A DNA stretch of 64,000 bases from Shewanella benthica KT99 (lineage in GTDB: Bacteria; Pseudomonadota; Gammaproteobacteria; Enterobacterales; Shewanellaceae). The notes below the pieces were generated by a model. The model did no database searches. It was given only the letters and a program-made list of their open reading frames with translations, and was not told the DNA's origin. Location of the stretch: positions 22,033-86,032 of the forward strand of contig NZ_ABIC01000015.1 of the NCBI RefSeq assembly GCF_000172075.1. Direction: 5' to 3'. Positions 47,159-55,959 of the stretch are shown here, piece by piece (the first letter of the stretch is position 1; each line of letters begins with the position of its first letter). Made by a program: the position numbers and the translations under genes.

Positions 47159-47802
47159 ATGAAAAAAATATCATTTCTGGATTAATCGCGGCCGCCCTAC
47201 TGGCTACCGGTTTTACAGCCTCTGTTTCGGCTCATCAAGCGGGTGACATTATCATTCGTGCGGGTGCTGTCGTTGTCGCGCCGAACGAGTCGAGTGAGCA
47301 GGTAGCGGACTTCGGTGAGCTCGGCTTTAGCAGCAATACTCAATTGGGGCTTAACTTCGGCTATATGTTAACTGATAACATAGGCATTGACTTGTTAGCG
47401 GCGACGCCATTCAGTCACGATATATCTCTGCCTGGTGTGGGCAAGATAGCCGAGACCAAGCAGTTATCACCTAGCTTAGTGGTCCAATACTATTTTGGTC
47501 ATGCGGAGTCCAAGTTACGCCCTTACATAGGCGGAGGAGTTAACTTCACTAACTTCTACGACAATGAATTCACCAATGACCTGGATGGGGCGTTATCGGA
47601 TCTGAGTATGGGCAATTCATGGGGTTTAGCTGCTCAAGTTGGCATAGACTATCAAGTGAATAAAAATTGGTTGGTTAATGCCTCTATCTGGTACGCACAG
47701 ATAAGTACCGAGGTGAAGTTTAATCTTGGCGGTTCGCCGACAACCATTGAAACTGATATCGACCCTTGGGTATATATGGTGAGTGTAGGTTATGCCTTCT
47801 AA
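47159..47802 (+). pseudogene. ompW: OmpW-family outer-membrane protein, frameshifted at a poly-A run
   Basis: The body from 47170 on is an intact OmpW-type 8-strand barrel protein: GDIIIRAGAVVVAPNESS, LGLNFGYMLTDNIGIDLLA, KQLSPSLVVQYYFG, LRPYIGGGVNF and terminal VYMVSVGYAF with the C-terminal Phe needed for outer-membrane assembly. The signal peptide start (ATG 47159, GGAG upstream) is out of frame with it: ATGAAAAAAATATC has seven A, whereas eight would give MKKNIISGLIAAALLATGF. A single missing A thus disconnects the start codon from the gene. It could be a phase-variable tract, a real mutation or a base-calling error. Confidence 0.82.
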
Positions 47803-47876
47803 ACTAGTTTCATAAAAAAAGATGCGTAAAACGTTTTCGTAAAGCAGATTTAGTAAAACAAGTCCGTAAATCAACA

Positions 47877-47911
47877 CAAAAGGAGCCGATTGGCTCCTTT
47901 GTTGTTTTGCT
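47877..47911. terminator. Terminator between ompW and the SDR gene
   Basis: AAAGGAGCC-GATT-GGCTCCTTT followed by GTTGTTTT; it can serve both converging genes. Confidence 0.8.
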
Positions 47912-47942
47912 TTAACTGCTTATTACTAAATCAGCAATAGAC

Positions 47943-48710
47943 CTACTTCTTGCCTTCGGCTTTGGCCGCAAGGCGCTCTTCTTTAGTACGCCAGTGGCGC
48001 GTATTGTAGACAAATTCTGGTAGTAATTTAGTCAGCCAGGCCACCAGAAGCCAACGCTTAGTCACATAGACCTTACGTTTCGCCTTCTGCATCGCCTTAA
48101 TGATTTGCCTAGCCACCTCATCTGGGGGAGATAGCCATAGACGACTCTGCTGCATCGCGGCCTTATCGAGTAAACCTAGCTGAATATCGGTAATAGTAAT
48201 TGGTAATTTCAGCCTTTGGGCATGCATACTTAAGCCATCTAAGTAGTTGCTGGCGAAGGCTTTAGAGGCATGGTAGGCCACACTAGGGCCACCACGTAGG
48301 CCGGCAATGGAATTGATCGCCGCGAGTTGGCCATAGCCTTGATCTCTAAATAACTTAAATGCTGTGTTGCAGATAGCCGCGTAGCCCTGAACATTGACCG
48401 TGATGATATCTTGCTCAGGCAGCCAAGGGAGCTGTGGGTCATAACTGTTTAAGCCGGTATTCACGATCACTAAATGCGCGCCGCCTAGCTTTTCCCAGAC
48501 TTGTTCGAGAGTGGCGATGATTTTCTGCGGCACTGTGATCTCGAGTGGGAAGACATGTGTCTGAGTCGGAAGCGAGTCGACAAACTCTTGCAGTGAATCT
48601 GGGTCTTGAGCCAGTAGGGCAAGTTCAACCCCTTGACTCGCAAGTTGTTTGGCAATTTCACGGCTCAGAAGGGAGTTCGCCCCCACGATAATGGCAGTTG
48701 CTTTGGTCAT
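47943..48710 (-). CDS. SDR-family NAD(P)-dependent oxidoreductase
   Basis: 255 residues with an SDR core, but the cofactor loop reads VGANSLLSREIAKQL instead of the usual TGxxxGIG, so two glycines are replaced by Ser/Leu. Catalytic residues are kept: INSIAG (Ser) and YHASKAF (Tyr, Lys). The C-terminal part with KRKVYVTKRWLLVAWLTKLLPEF is hydrophobic and probably associates with the membrane, as in DltE/YqjQ-like SDRs. Substrate unknown. Confidence 0.82.
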   Translation of the reverse strand: MTKATAIIVGANSLLSREIAKQLASQGVELALLAQDPDSLQEFVDSLPTQTHVFPLEITVPQKIIATLEQVWEKLGGAHLVIVNTGLNSYDPQLPWLPEQDIITVNVQGYAAICNTAFKLFRDQGYGQLAAINSIAGLRGGPSVAYHASKAFASNYLDGLSMHAQRLKLPITITDIQLGLLDKAAMQQSRLWLSPPDEVARQIIKAMQKAKRKVYVTKRWLLVAWLTKLLPEFVYNTRHWRTKEERLAAKAEGKK

Positions 48711-49382
48711 TAGGCTATTCGACTTAATTTGGGTAACCCATGATAGGAAGATATCAGTAGGAGGACAAGGCTAATGACTTATCGCTGTGAAGCGACAGGG
48801 GTATTGTCAGCCAACAAGTTGCAAATTATCCTCTGTTGAGGAATTCCCTCATTTGACCGCTACCAAGCAAGCCTTGATAGACTCGAGCAACATAGGGCCA
48901 GCCTAGTCCTCCGGCTTGAGCAAGAAACCACAGACACTAAAAACACGACACAATAGTGAGCAAGTTTAGTTTTACTCATAATAATCCTCATTGAGAACTA
49001 TTTTTAACGGGGGGTTATAAAATGGGGGGTTATAGCTAAACACGAATTTGGACCAAAAATTGTTAGGAATAAAGTGGGGACAGTCACTTATTCACCCTCA
49101 TGTGGGCAAAGCATAAAAAGAACCTGCGACTAATCAATCAGTAATCAATCCGCCATCCGCTAATTTAAGGGGTTATACCGCCGTTCTACCTCAAGATGGG
49201 TGATTTTAGTGGCAGCGCCTGCACTTTGAAGTAGAACGGGCATAGCACATTTGCTAGAATCCCCCCTAATTTTTATGACAACAATCCTGACATAGGGGCT
49301 TGCTGCCACACTCTGCTTGATAATGACTGTTTCGCACCGTTCATTTTCACACAGAGTATTCAAGACTATTTAAAGGCAGGTT
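48711..49382. other. Intergenic region with a possible broken small exported protein
   Basis: On the minus strand a well-placed ribosome-binding site (GAGGATTATT) precedes ATG at about 48980 and MSKTKLAHYCVVFLVSVVSC, a signal-like start. A -1 shift then gives AQAGGLGWPYVARVYQGLLG and SGQMREFLNRG-stop (to about 48832), so a short exported protein may be frameshifted. Near 49010-49045 GGGGGGTTATA occurs twice, and TGGGGACAGTCACTTATT at 49076-49093 resembles sequences that accompany REP-associated transposases. No other gene is seen. Confidence 0.4.
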
Positions 49383-51317
49383 ATGACCGTTCTTCTAATG
49401 ACTCCACCTATGACCCAGCTGAATACGCCCTATCCGGCAACAGCGTATTTAACTGGTTTCTTACGCTCTCGAGGCTATGAAGCGGTTCAGCGAGATCCTG
49501 CTATTGAGCTTTTCCTAGAAATGATGACAGCGCCAGCGCTGGAGATTATTCGTCAGCATGTGGAAGAAAACTTCGAGCACTTTGCAGACGATGATCTGCC
49601 TGATGTGATCGTTAGTTTTCTGGCTGACTTTGACCGTTACCACCTGACAGTTGAACTTGCTATTCGCTTTTTGCAGGGCAAAGATCCAAGCCTTGCACTG
49701 CGTATTAACTCCCGTCGTTTTTTACCAGAAGGCCCGGCGTTTGACACTATTGCTCAGATGGAAGCGGTATCTGGCGATGTGATGCAAGCGGCCTTTGGTA
49801 ATCTAGGCGTACAAGATAAAGCCAAATATCTAGCAACCCTGTTTATTAATGATCTGTCTGCGGTCATTACTCAGGGGGTTGATCCCTACTTTGAAGTGAG
49901 CCGTTATGGCGAGAAATTAGCAGCGGCCAACCCAAGCTTTGACAACCTCTACGATACCTTGATGGGCGAACCTAGTTTCAGCTCGGAAATTTTGGAACAA
50001 TTGGTCGAGCAGTATCTGGAAGAAACTCAACCTAGCGTAGTCGCGTTAACCGTGCCTTTCCCCGGCAATATGCTCGGAGCTTTACGTATAGCGCAAACCT
50101 GTAAAGCCATCAATCCTGATATTCCCATCGTAATGGGCGGTGGTTTTATCAATACCGAGCTGCGTGCGCTGAAGGACCCTCGAGTGTTTGAGTTTGTCGA
50201 TTATATCTGTCTGGACGACGGCGAACGTCCTTTTATCACCCTGCTGGAATACTTTAAAGGACAACGTGAGATAGACACCCTGGTGCGAACCTATTTCCTC
50301 GCAGAGGATGAAAATGGCCAAGCATACGTACACTTCAATGAAAATGCAGAGCTCCACGATATCCCACAAAGCGAAGTCGGTGCACCTATATACGATGGCC
50401 TGCCATTAGGGGAATACCTGTCTTTGTGTGAAATGCTCAATCCCATGCACCGCATTTGGAGCGATGGACGCTGGAATAAACTGACCATAGCTCATGGCTG
50501 TTACTGGCGTAAATGCAGCTTTTGCGATGTCAGTCTGGACTATATCGACCGCTACGATACCGCTGGAGCCGATATTCTGGTGGATAGAATCGAACAACTT
50601 ATCGAAGAAACCGGACAGACAGGTTTCCATTTCGTCGATGAAGCCCTACCGCCAAAGACTTTATTTGCCCTCGCAAAACGGCTAATTGAGCGCAAGGTCG
50701 TGATCAGCTGGTGGGGCAATATCCGTTTTGAGAGGACGTTTAGCCCAGCACGTTGTCAGTTGCTGGCGGATTCCGGTTGTATCGCTGTTAGCGGCGGTCT
50801 TGAGGTGGCGTCAGATCGTCTATTGAAACTGATGAAAAAAGGCGTGAGTGTTGAGCGGGTCGGCCACGTAACCAAATCCTTCAGTAATGCAGGTATATTG
50901 GTTCACGCTTATTTGATGTACGGTTTCCCCACACAAACCGAGCAAGAAACCATAGATTCGCTGGAAATGGTGCGTCAGATGATGGAACAAGGTTGTTTCC
51001 AGTCCGCCTACTGGCACCGTTTTGTGGCCACTATTCACAGTCCTATAGGCATGAACCCTGAGAAGTTTGGCATCACGCTTAGCGATCGCCCTGAGATCTT
51101 ATTCGCTGAAAACGATGTGGACTTCACCGATCCAACCGGCACGGATCATGAAATGCTTGGGGTCGGGCTGCGTAAGGCGATCTACAATTATATGCACGGT
51201 ATTGGCTTTGATCAGCCGATGAGCTTCTGGTTTAATCAGCCTGTTGCACGTACTGAGATGAAAAAAGACCTGATATCAAAAGTGGTTAACAATCTAATCG
51301 CCAGCAATGAAGAATGA
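49383..51317 (+). CDS. B12-binding-domain radical SAM protein of unknown function
   Basis: 644 residues. A cobalamin-binding-like Rossmann domain lies around residues 210-310 (VVALTVPFPGNMLGALRIAQ, IPIVMGGGFINTEL, YICLDDGERPFITLL), without the DxHxxG motif of base-off binders. The radical SAM barrel follows with cysteines at 373, 378 and 381 in GCYWRKCSFCDVS, a CX4CX2C spacing rather than the usual CX3CX2C. Then GFHFVDEALPP and VHAYLMYGFPTQTEQETIDS complete the barrel. The 200-residue N-terminal region is not recognised. It stands alone with its own terminator; the substrate cannot be guessed. Confidence 0.85.
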   Translation: MTVLLMTPPMTQLNTPYPATAYLTGFLRSRGYEAVQRDPAIELFLEMMTAPALEIIRQHVEENFEHFADDDLPDVIVSFLADFDRYHLTVELAIRFLQGKDPSLALRINSRRFLPEGPAFDTIAQMEAVSGDVMQAAFGNLGVQDKAKYLATLFINDLSAVITQGVDPYFEVSRYGEKLAAANPSFDNLYDTLMGEPSFSSEILEQLVEQYLEETQPSVVALTVPFPGNMLGALRIAQTCKAINPDIPIVMGGGFINTELRALKDPRVFEFVDYICLDDGERPFITLLEYFKGQREIDTLVRTYFLAEDENGQAYVHFNENAELHDIPQSEVGAPIYDGLPLGEYLSLCEMLNPMHRIWSDGRWNKLTIAHGCYWRKCSFCDVSLDYIDRYDTAGADILVDRIEQLIEETGQTGFHFVDEALPPKTLFALAKRLIERKVVISWWGNIRFERTFSPARCQLLADSGCIAVSGGLEVASDRLLKLMKKGVSVERVGHVTKSFSNAGILVHAYLMYGFPTQTEQETIDSLEMVRQMMEQGCFQSAYWHRFVATIHSPIGMNPEKFGITLSDRPEILFAENDVDFTDPTGTDHEMLGVGLRKAIYNYMHGIGFDQPMSFWFNQPVARTEMKKDLISKVVNNLIASNEE

Positions 51318-51402
51318 TCAGCGTTGAGAGCCATCAGCAGTTGGGAACCCTCAGCTGTTAAAAGTCATTAGAGTCAGGTGAATACCAATAGATTTAATCT
51401 AT

Positions 51403-51443
51403 AAAAAAGGCCACTTTCTTGTTCAAGAAGAAAGTGGCCTTAT
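51403..51443 (+). terminator. Terminator after the radical SAM gene
   Basis: AAGGCCACTTTCTT and AAGAAAGTGGCCTT form a long stem, with A's before and TAT after; it works in either direction. Confidence 0.8.
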
Positions 51444-51894
51444 ACCAATCGGTATTAAATATTGTTAGCGATAAAATGAGTAATTCAGTTAACTGGTCAG
51501 AGTGAAATTTAGCTGTGTATATAACTCAGTGTCATTTTCGAAAATAGAAACAACATTTGATCCAACCTTTGGCTCAAGCCTTTCATCCATAATTTGATTA
51601 GTTTTTGTATGCCAAAAGGCTATGAATCCACAGCTGACAAAATCACCAGCCAACTCATAATGGGGTACAAGCGAGTTACGTCCCCTAACCCATTGTTGGA
51701 CAATACTTTCTTACCAACACAGTTGTGATGCCACTTTGAGACACTCTGCGTAAGGCGTACTCGGGTGCTTTTTGCGCGTAAGGTAACAAGAAGTGTGCAC
51801 TAGCGCTAAGTTACGAATGGGGTGATGAGTAGGTGACACCGCAAGTGATACAATGTTGTTTCAACAAACCTATACAATAAAGTTGAGAGACAAC
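51444..51894. other. Intergenic region before the acetyltransferase
   Basis: About 450 bases. Minus-strand frames from about 51490 to 51680 read like a decayed small protein but no start or family is recognisable. Nothing else is seen. Confidence 0.3.
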
Positions 51895-52470
51895 ATGACC
51901 GAATTCGAAAAGATGCTTGCAGGCAAAGACTTTGACGGCGGTGCAGACAGTATTAATCATATCCGTCAAAATGCTTCGAACTTATTGCAGGCCATTAACC
52001 AAAATACAGATAACTCTCAACGTAGTGAACTGTTTCAACAGCTAATGGGCAATATTTCAGCTTCTAGTATAGTTCGCTCTCCATTTTATTGTGAGTTCGG
52101 CAAGACGATTTCGATTGGAAAAAAAACCTTCATCAACATGAATGTAACTATGCTGGATGGCGCTAAAATTACTATTGGCAATAACGTGTTGATTGGCCCG
52201 AACACGCAGCTTTACTGTGCTAGCCACGCCTTGAACTATCTCAAACGTCGTAACTGGGAAACCATCTGCGATACTATTACCATTGAGGATGATGTGTGGA
52301 TTGGTGGCAATGTTGTGATCAACAAAGGTGTGACCATAGGTGCGCGATCTGTGATTGCGGTTAACTCAGTCGTTAATACAGATGTGCCGCCTGATTCACT
52401 GTATGGTGGGACGCCTGCTAAGTTAATCAGGATGATTGATGAGAATGAGCAGGGTCATGAGAACGAATAG
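51895..52470 (+). CDS. Hexapeptide-repeat (LbH) O-acetyltransferase, maltose/galactoside type
   Basis: 191 residues from ATG 51895 (MTEFEKMLAGKDFDGGADSI), which has GAGAGACA upstream and fits the family N-terminus; an in-frame ATG at 51853 is less likely. The Mac domain (residues ~1-55) is followed by a left-handed beta helix of hexapeptide repeats (TIGNNVLIGPNTQLYCASHA, VWIGGNVVINKGVTIGARSV). The catalytic His lies in the CASHALNY loop. It acetylates sugars or related hydroxyls with acetyl-CoA; acceptor unknown. Intact, standing alone. Confidence 0.88.
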   Translation: MTEFEKMLAGKDFDGGADSINHIRQNASNLLQAINQNTDNSQRSELFQQLMGNISASSIVRSPFYCEFGKTISIGKKTFINMNVTMLDGAKITIGNNVLIGPNTQLYCASHALNYLKRRNWETICDTITIEDDVWIGGNVVINKGVTIGARSVIAVNSVVNTDVPPDSLYGGTPAKLIRMIDENEQGHENE

Positions 52471-52772
52471 GCTATAAGGCTGACTCTTCTACACAAATAT
52501 TGAGAAAATTGAACTTTATTGAATTCCCACGATCTGATCATAAAATTCAATAGCAAAAATATAGCCACCCATTGCTAATCAATAACATATTCAGTCTAGA
52601 GTAAATTATCAATGAACATCTTACCCATAAACCTAATCGCATAAGCTAATGGCATATTCAAAGCCTACATTGTTGGAAGAAGGGGATTTAATAGGGGAAA
52701 TGATGAAATTAAAACGGCACTATCTAACCCAATTTATATTGAGCCCGTTATCAGAAGAAATGGTTGGAACTA
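52471..52772. other. Intergenic region
   Basis: About 300 AT-rich bases between converging genes; no open frame, RNA or clear hairpin is visible. Confidence 0.4.
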
Positions 52773-53750
52773 TTAGCCAGCTTGAAAATACTGACAACAG
52801 CTAGAGAAATGCCGTCGTCGCTTATCTAAATGGTCACAGTAGCTGGTGAGTTCTTGCAGTGTCCCCACAGGCCCATGAAACAACTTACCAAATTCAGAAG
52901 TGATTTTTATCCAGTTGTCACTGGAAATATTTAATCTGGTTAATACCTTAATCGCATTCGAAGAGATAGCACCTCGTTTATCATCACGGATTATCCTGCC
53001 TGTTTCATCGACTAATTCAAGGTACTCTTTTAGTGAAAAATTGATGCCTTTAGGCTGGTTTAGGCACTCATTTCCAATAAAAGGCAGCAGTCTTGTTGCT
53101 TGTTTGCCTTTTAAAGCCGCTTGTACTCGTAATTTAAGACTGGTGTAGTCTGACTGTTCTGGCGTATCAGCCATTTTGGCTCGAATAGGGTTGAGCTCTA
53201 CATAGGCCATACAGGCTAGCACTGCGGCCTCATCGAGCAAGGCTTGTGACTTGAACCGACCTTCCCAGAAGTGACCCGTACAGTTATCCTCGATATTGGC
53301 TTTTCTAGCTATGGGCTCATTGAGGCAGCGCATAAACCAACTTATGTCACTTAATCGACTCCGATACTGGGCTATTGAATGTTTGAGGGCGATGATTTCA
53401 TTGCTTTCTATTATCTCACCTTGTACAAATTTTTGAGTGATTTCAGTCCCTTTAAACAGTTGATGCCAATGCTCTAATACCTCTCTATCGGTCCAACTAT
53501 TGGCTTGGTAAATATCAATTTTAAGCACTACATGCAGATGATTCGACATCACAGAATATGCTGCTATATCGATTGAAAATATTCCACCCAGCTTAAGCAA
53601 CTGATTTTCTACCCAGGTTCGTCTGTGATTATAGTTTTTTCCTGTGAGCTTATCATCTCCAAAGAGGAAGGCTCTCCGAGTTACCCTACTACAGCAATGA
53701 TACCAAGACGTGTCTTCGATACTAATTTGAGTTCTTCTTGGGCGTGGCAT
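52773..53750 (-). CDS. REP-associated tyrosine transposase (RAYT, Y1/HUH type)
   Basis: 325-residue IS200/IS605-like protein that in other genomes is domesticated and linked to REP palindromes. It starts MPRPRRTQISIEDTSWYHCC, as in Shewanella/Vibrio relatives, and has the metal-binding HUH motif in MSNHLHVVLK (His71, His73). GHFWEGRFKSQALLDEAAVL is the other conserved block. The C-terminal ~120 residues are an extension seen in long RAYTs. It has no IS-like ends but is followed upstream by a 28-bp tandem repeat. Probably active as an endonuclease; role unknown. Confidence 0.85.
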   Translation of the reverse strand: MPRPRRTQISIEDTSWYHCCSRVTRRAFLFGDDKLTGKNYNHRRTWVENQLLKLGGIFSIDIAAYSVMSNHLHVVLKIDIYQANSWTDREVLEHWHQLFKGTEITQKFVQGEIIESNEIIALKHSIAQYRSRLSDISWFMRCLNEPIARKANIEDNCTGHFWEGRFKSQALLDEAAVLACMAYVELNPIRAKMADTPEQSDYTSLKLRVQAALKGKQATRLLPFIGNECLNQPKGINFSLKEYLELVDETGRIIRDDKRGAISSNAIKVLTRLNISSDNWIKITSEFGKLFHGPVGTLQELTSYCDHLDKRRRHFSSCCQYFQAG

Positions 53751-53806
53751 AGCGGACTCCTTCTTTCAATCAATATCTAAAGCTTAGTAGGTGGTTAAAC
53801 ATCACG

Positions 53807-53862
53807 CTATTAACTATGGCTGTCTCTATTTTTCCTATTAACTATGGCTGTCTCTATTTTTC
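53807..53862. repeat. Perfect 28-bp tandem repeat upstream of the RAYT gene
   Basis: Two adjacent identical 28-base units (53807-53834 and 53835-53862), each with TTAACTATGGCTGTCTCTAT in the middle. They lie 57 bases upstream of the RAYT start and may be its recognition sequence or promoter repeats. Confidence 0.8.
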
Positions 53863-53895
53863 TCTTATAAAACAAGAAGGCAAGGCTGGATCAAC

Positions 53896-55458
53896 GTAAG
53901 CATTCACCAGAGGGGGATTGACTAAGCTGAGGTTAGTCCAAATACGTCTGGGTAGTCGCATTTACCCACCACGCCCGCAATGATAGTGCTGATCACTGTT
54001 ATCGGGGATAACTTGCGCTTCTTGCACGTTTCAACGACTGAGAGGATCCGAGATCGAAACTTCTCACCCCTATCTGAACTGGTGCCATAGCAGATCTTGC
54101 GCATGATCACGCTGCCACGCAAACAACGCTCGGCTTCGTTATTGGTCAAAGGTGTCCCTGGGTGATTGAGAAAAACCCATAAACCTTGCTCATATTTGAG
54201 AATATGCCGGCATCGGCCTGAGTAGCGTGAAGCGGGCACATTTTCCCCGCACTCAAGCCAGCGCTTAATATTGCGCCTTAGTCGTTGCATTCGCCGACGC
54301 CACATTATTTCGTCAACGTCACCGGCTTCATATCTATGTTGAGTGCGAAATACGGACTTGAATAGCAATACCAGTCGATTGCCGATACTCGCGGTAAGCC
54401 CCTTACCTGAATAATCGGCCATTTGTTGTAAATTACGCTGCACATGGGCAAGGCAAAATTGATGCCGTTCGGGCTCAATCCAGTTGTAGCTGGGACATTG
54501 GTCACTCACGACAATCGCTTGGGTATGCTCGCCTAATATCGATTTGGCTGCATCCTTATTACGAAAATATTTCACCTGTTGGAATACGGCATCCTCACTC
54601 GATAACAACCAGACCCAGCGGGTATGCTCTTCACCATTACGATTGTGCGTCGTCTCGTCAACATGCACTAATGACGCTTTTTTTATGTGTTGATGCAGAG
54701 CTTGGTGTGTCGGCGTCAGCATACTACTGACTCGCCCTTGCGCTTCAGAAATCAGACCGGTAGAGAAATGAGTCCCGTATTGGTCTTGCAGTAAACGTTG
54801 AATTTTACGTACGCTCAGGTGATACAAGCCACTGAGCACAGCCACGTAACTGAGCAATCGTGGCCCCATCTGACCATCGGGAGCCTCTTCAGGCAAGGCT
54901 CCTTTACTCACTGTGTTGCACTGCTGACAACGCCCGTGAAATAACTGGTATTCGGTGATATCAAGTGTAGGTTTAGGTAATTCAAACACCTGATGGCGAT
55001 AACTTGGCGACGAGTTAGCCACAACTTTACCGCCACAATCAGCGCAGCAACTATCTGGCAAACAAGCAATTCTCTCGTCAGTCTCTGTAAGCTTTGCTAA
55101 TGGTCTTTTATGCCCCGTATGTCCAGGTTGAGCGCCAACCTTATTTCCACTACGAGGCGTTTGAGCTTTTTTCGCTCGGCCTTATCCGCAGGGGAGTCAG
55201 AGGATGGTGATTTGGATGAGTTTCTAGAGCTCAATGCTAGGCGGTCTTCATATTCACGTAACTTTTCCCACAGTTCTTGAATGAGTAAGTTTGCTTTTTT
55301 TTCACCGAGTTCAGCAACCGTAGGCGGCTCTGTTGCGAATTGTTTTTTCTTTTTCATGAAGCTATTTTGACACGGCAAAGAGATCGTTCAATAGCGATAT
55401 GACCAAACCTTATTGATCATCAATTGATCGTGTCAATAAGGGGCTGGTGAACGGTTAC
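53896..55458 (-). mobile_element. IS66-family element, copy 2
   Basis: Ends GTAAGCATTCACCAG (left, 53896 on) and, read on the other strand, GTAACCGTTCACCAG (from 55458), an imperfect inverted repeat beginning GTAA as is typical of IS66. The flanks show no 8-bp duplication (GGATCAAC against GAAGAATT), so the insertion was followed by a rearrangement or arose otherwise. The sequence differs clearly from copy 1, so the two copies are not a recent duplication. Confidence 0.85.
53922..55357 (-). CDS. IS66-family transposase expressed by putative -1 frameshift
   Basis: Two overlapping frames: an N-terminal part from ATG 55357 (MKKKKQFATEPP) that stops at 55097, and the main part to 53922. The heptamer A-AAA-AAG at 55172-55166 joins them by a -1 slip into the conserved VGAQPGHTGHKRPLAKL region. 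The fused product would be about 478 residues, the normal size of ISBst12-type IS66 transposases. Catalytic residues are present in VDETTHNRNGEEH, VVSDQCPSYN and NNEAERCLRGSV, with the zinc cysteines CCADCGG and CQQCN. Unlike copy 1 it has no nonsense codon, so it may be active. Confidence 0.75.
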
Positions 55459-55529
55459 GAAGAATTCATCATCCATTTTCCAAAGCACTCTTATCATAGA
55501 TAATGATTCATATTTCAATACGATATGCA

Positions 55530-55551
55530 TGTATATCATTGATGTTATACA
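55530..55551. repeat. Centromere-like 22-bp palindrome, distal copy
   Basis: Half-sites TGTATATCAT and ATGTTATACA around a TG centre: the same palindrome as the four copies upstream of parA. It lies just past the 3' end of the ParA partner gene, so the repeats flank the whole module. Confidence 0.75.
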
Positions 55552-55555
55552 TCCA

Positions 55556-55959
55556 TTATGGGGTTCTAACCATATTGAGTTGAACTTGTTTAATTGCTTT
55601 AATTAGGTCTTCATCGCTAACATCTGCTAACAATAATACAGCTGCTCTGATCAGCTTTGTATCATTGATTTCCCTTAAACTTCCTAGCTCTTGTATGATC
55701 ATTTCGGGCTGATTTGTCTTGAGAGAATCTCTCCGTGTCGCCAGGCCTGTAATTTCATGCTCTAGAAACCTTATGGGTTTAGGATGAACTTTAGTGGTCG
55801 CTATTTTACCAAATAGATTCGTTTTTACCTGGCTACTAACTTGGATTTTTTCTTCGGATTTTAACTTTCGTTCCAGGTTCTTGAGTTGAGCTCTCTCGGC
55901 AGGTTTAAGTGTTCCTGTTTTTTCTTTTCCAAAAGTTTTTCTAGTTGTTGGTTATCCAT
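55556..55959 (-). pseudogene. Small partner gene of ParA (ParB-like), frameshifted at an A run
   Basis: ATG 55959 overlaps the end of parA by 8 bases (ATGGATAA), the coupled arrangement of partition operons. The first frame (MDNQQLEKLLEKKK) would stop after about 33 codons; a -1 shift in the six-A run (55923-55918) gives a continuous product: TGTLKPAERAQLKNLERKL, KTNLFGKIATTKVHPKPIRF, LEHEITGLATRRDSLKTNQ and so on to VRTP-stop at 55556 (134 residues in all). It is basic and helical with no recognised ParB domain; small centromere-binding proteins of plasmid parAB systems are of this size. Whether the shift is decay, slippage or an assembly error is open. Confidence 0.6.

Noticed and set aside
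49383..51317. Radical SAM protein as a maturase for the microcin peptides
   Set aside because: It is 8-13 kb away with its own terminator, IS and par genes in between, and the precursors lie next to no modification genes.
52500..52560. ATTGAACTTTATTGAATT resembling part of the ISAs1 left end
   Set aside because: Only about 11 bases match and the terminal CACGGC is missing; AT-rich chance similarity.
53896..55458. Target-site duplication around IS66 copy 2
   Set aside because: The 8-bp flanks (GGATCAAC and GAAGAATT) do not match, so no duplication is claimed.
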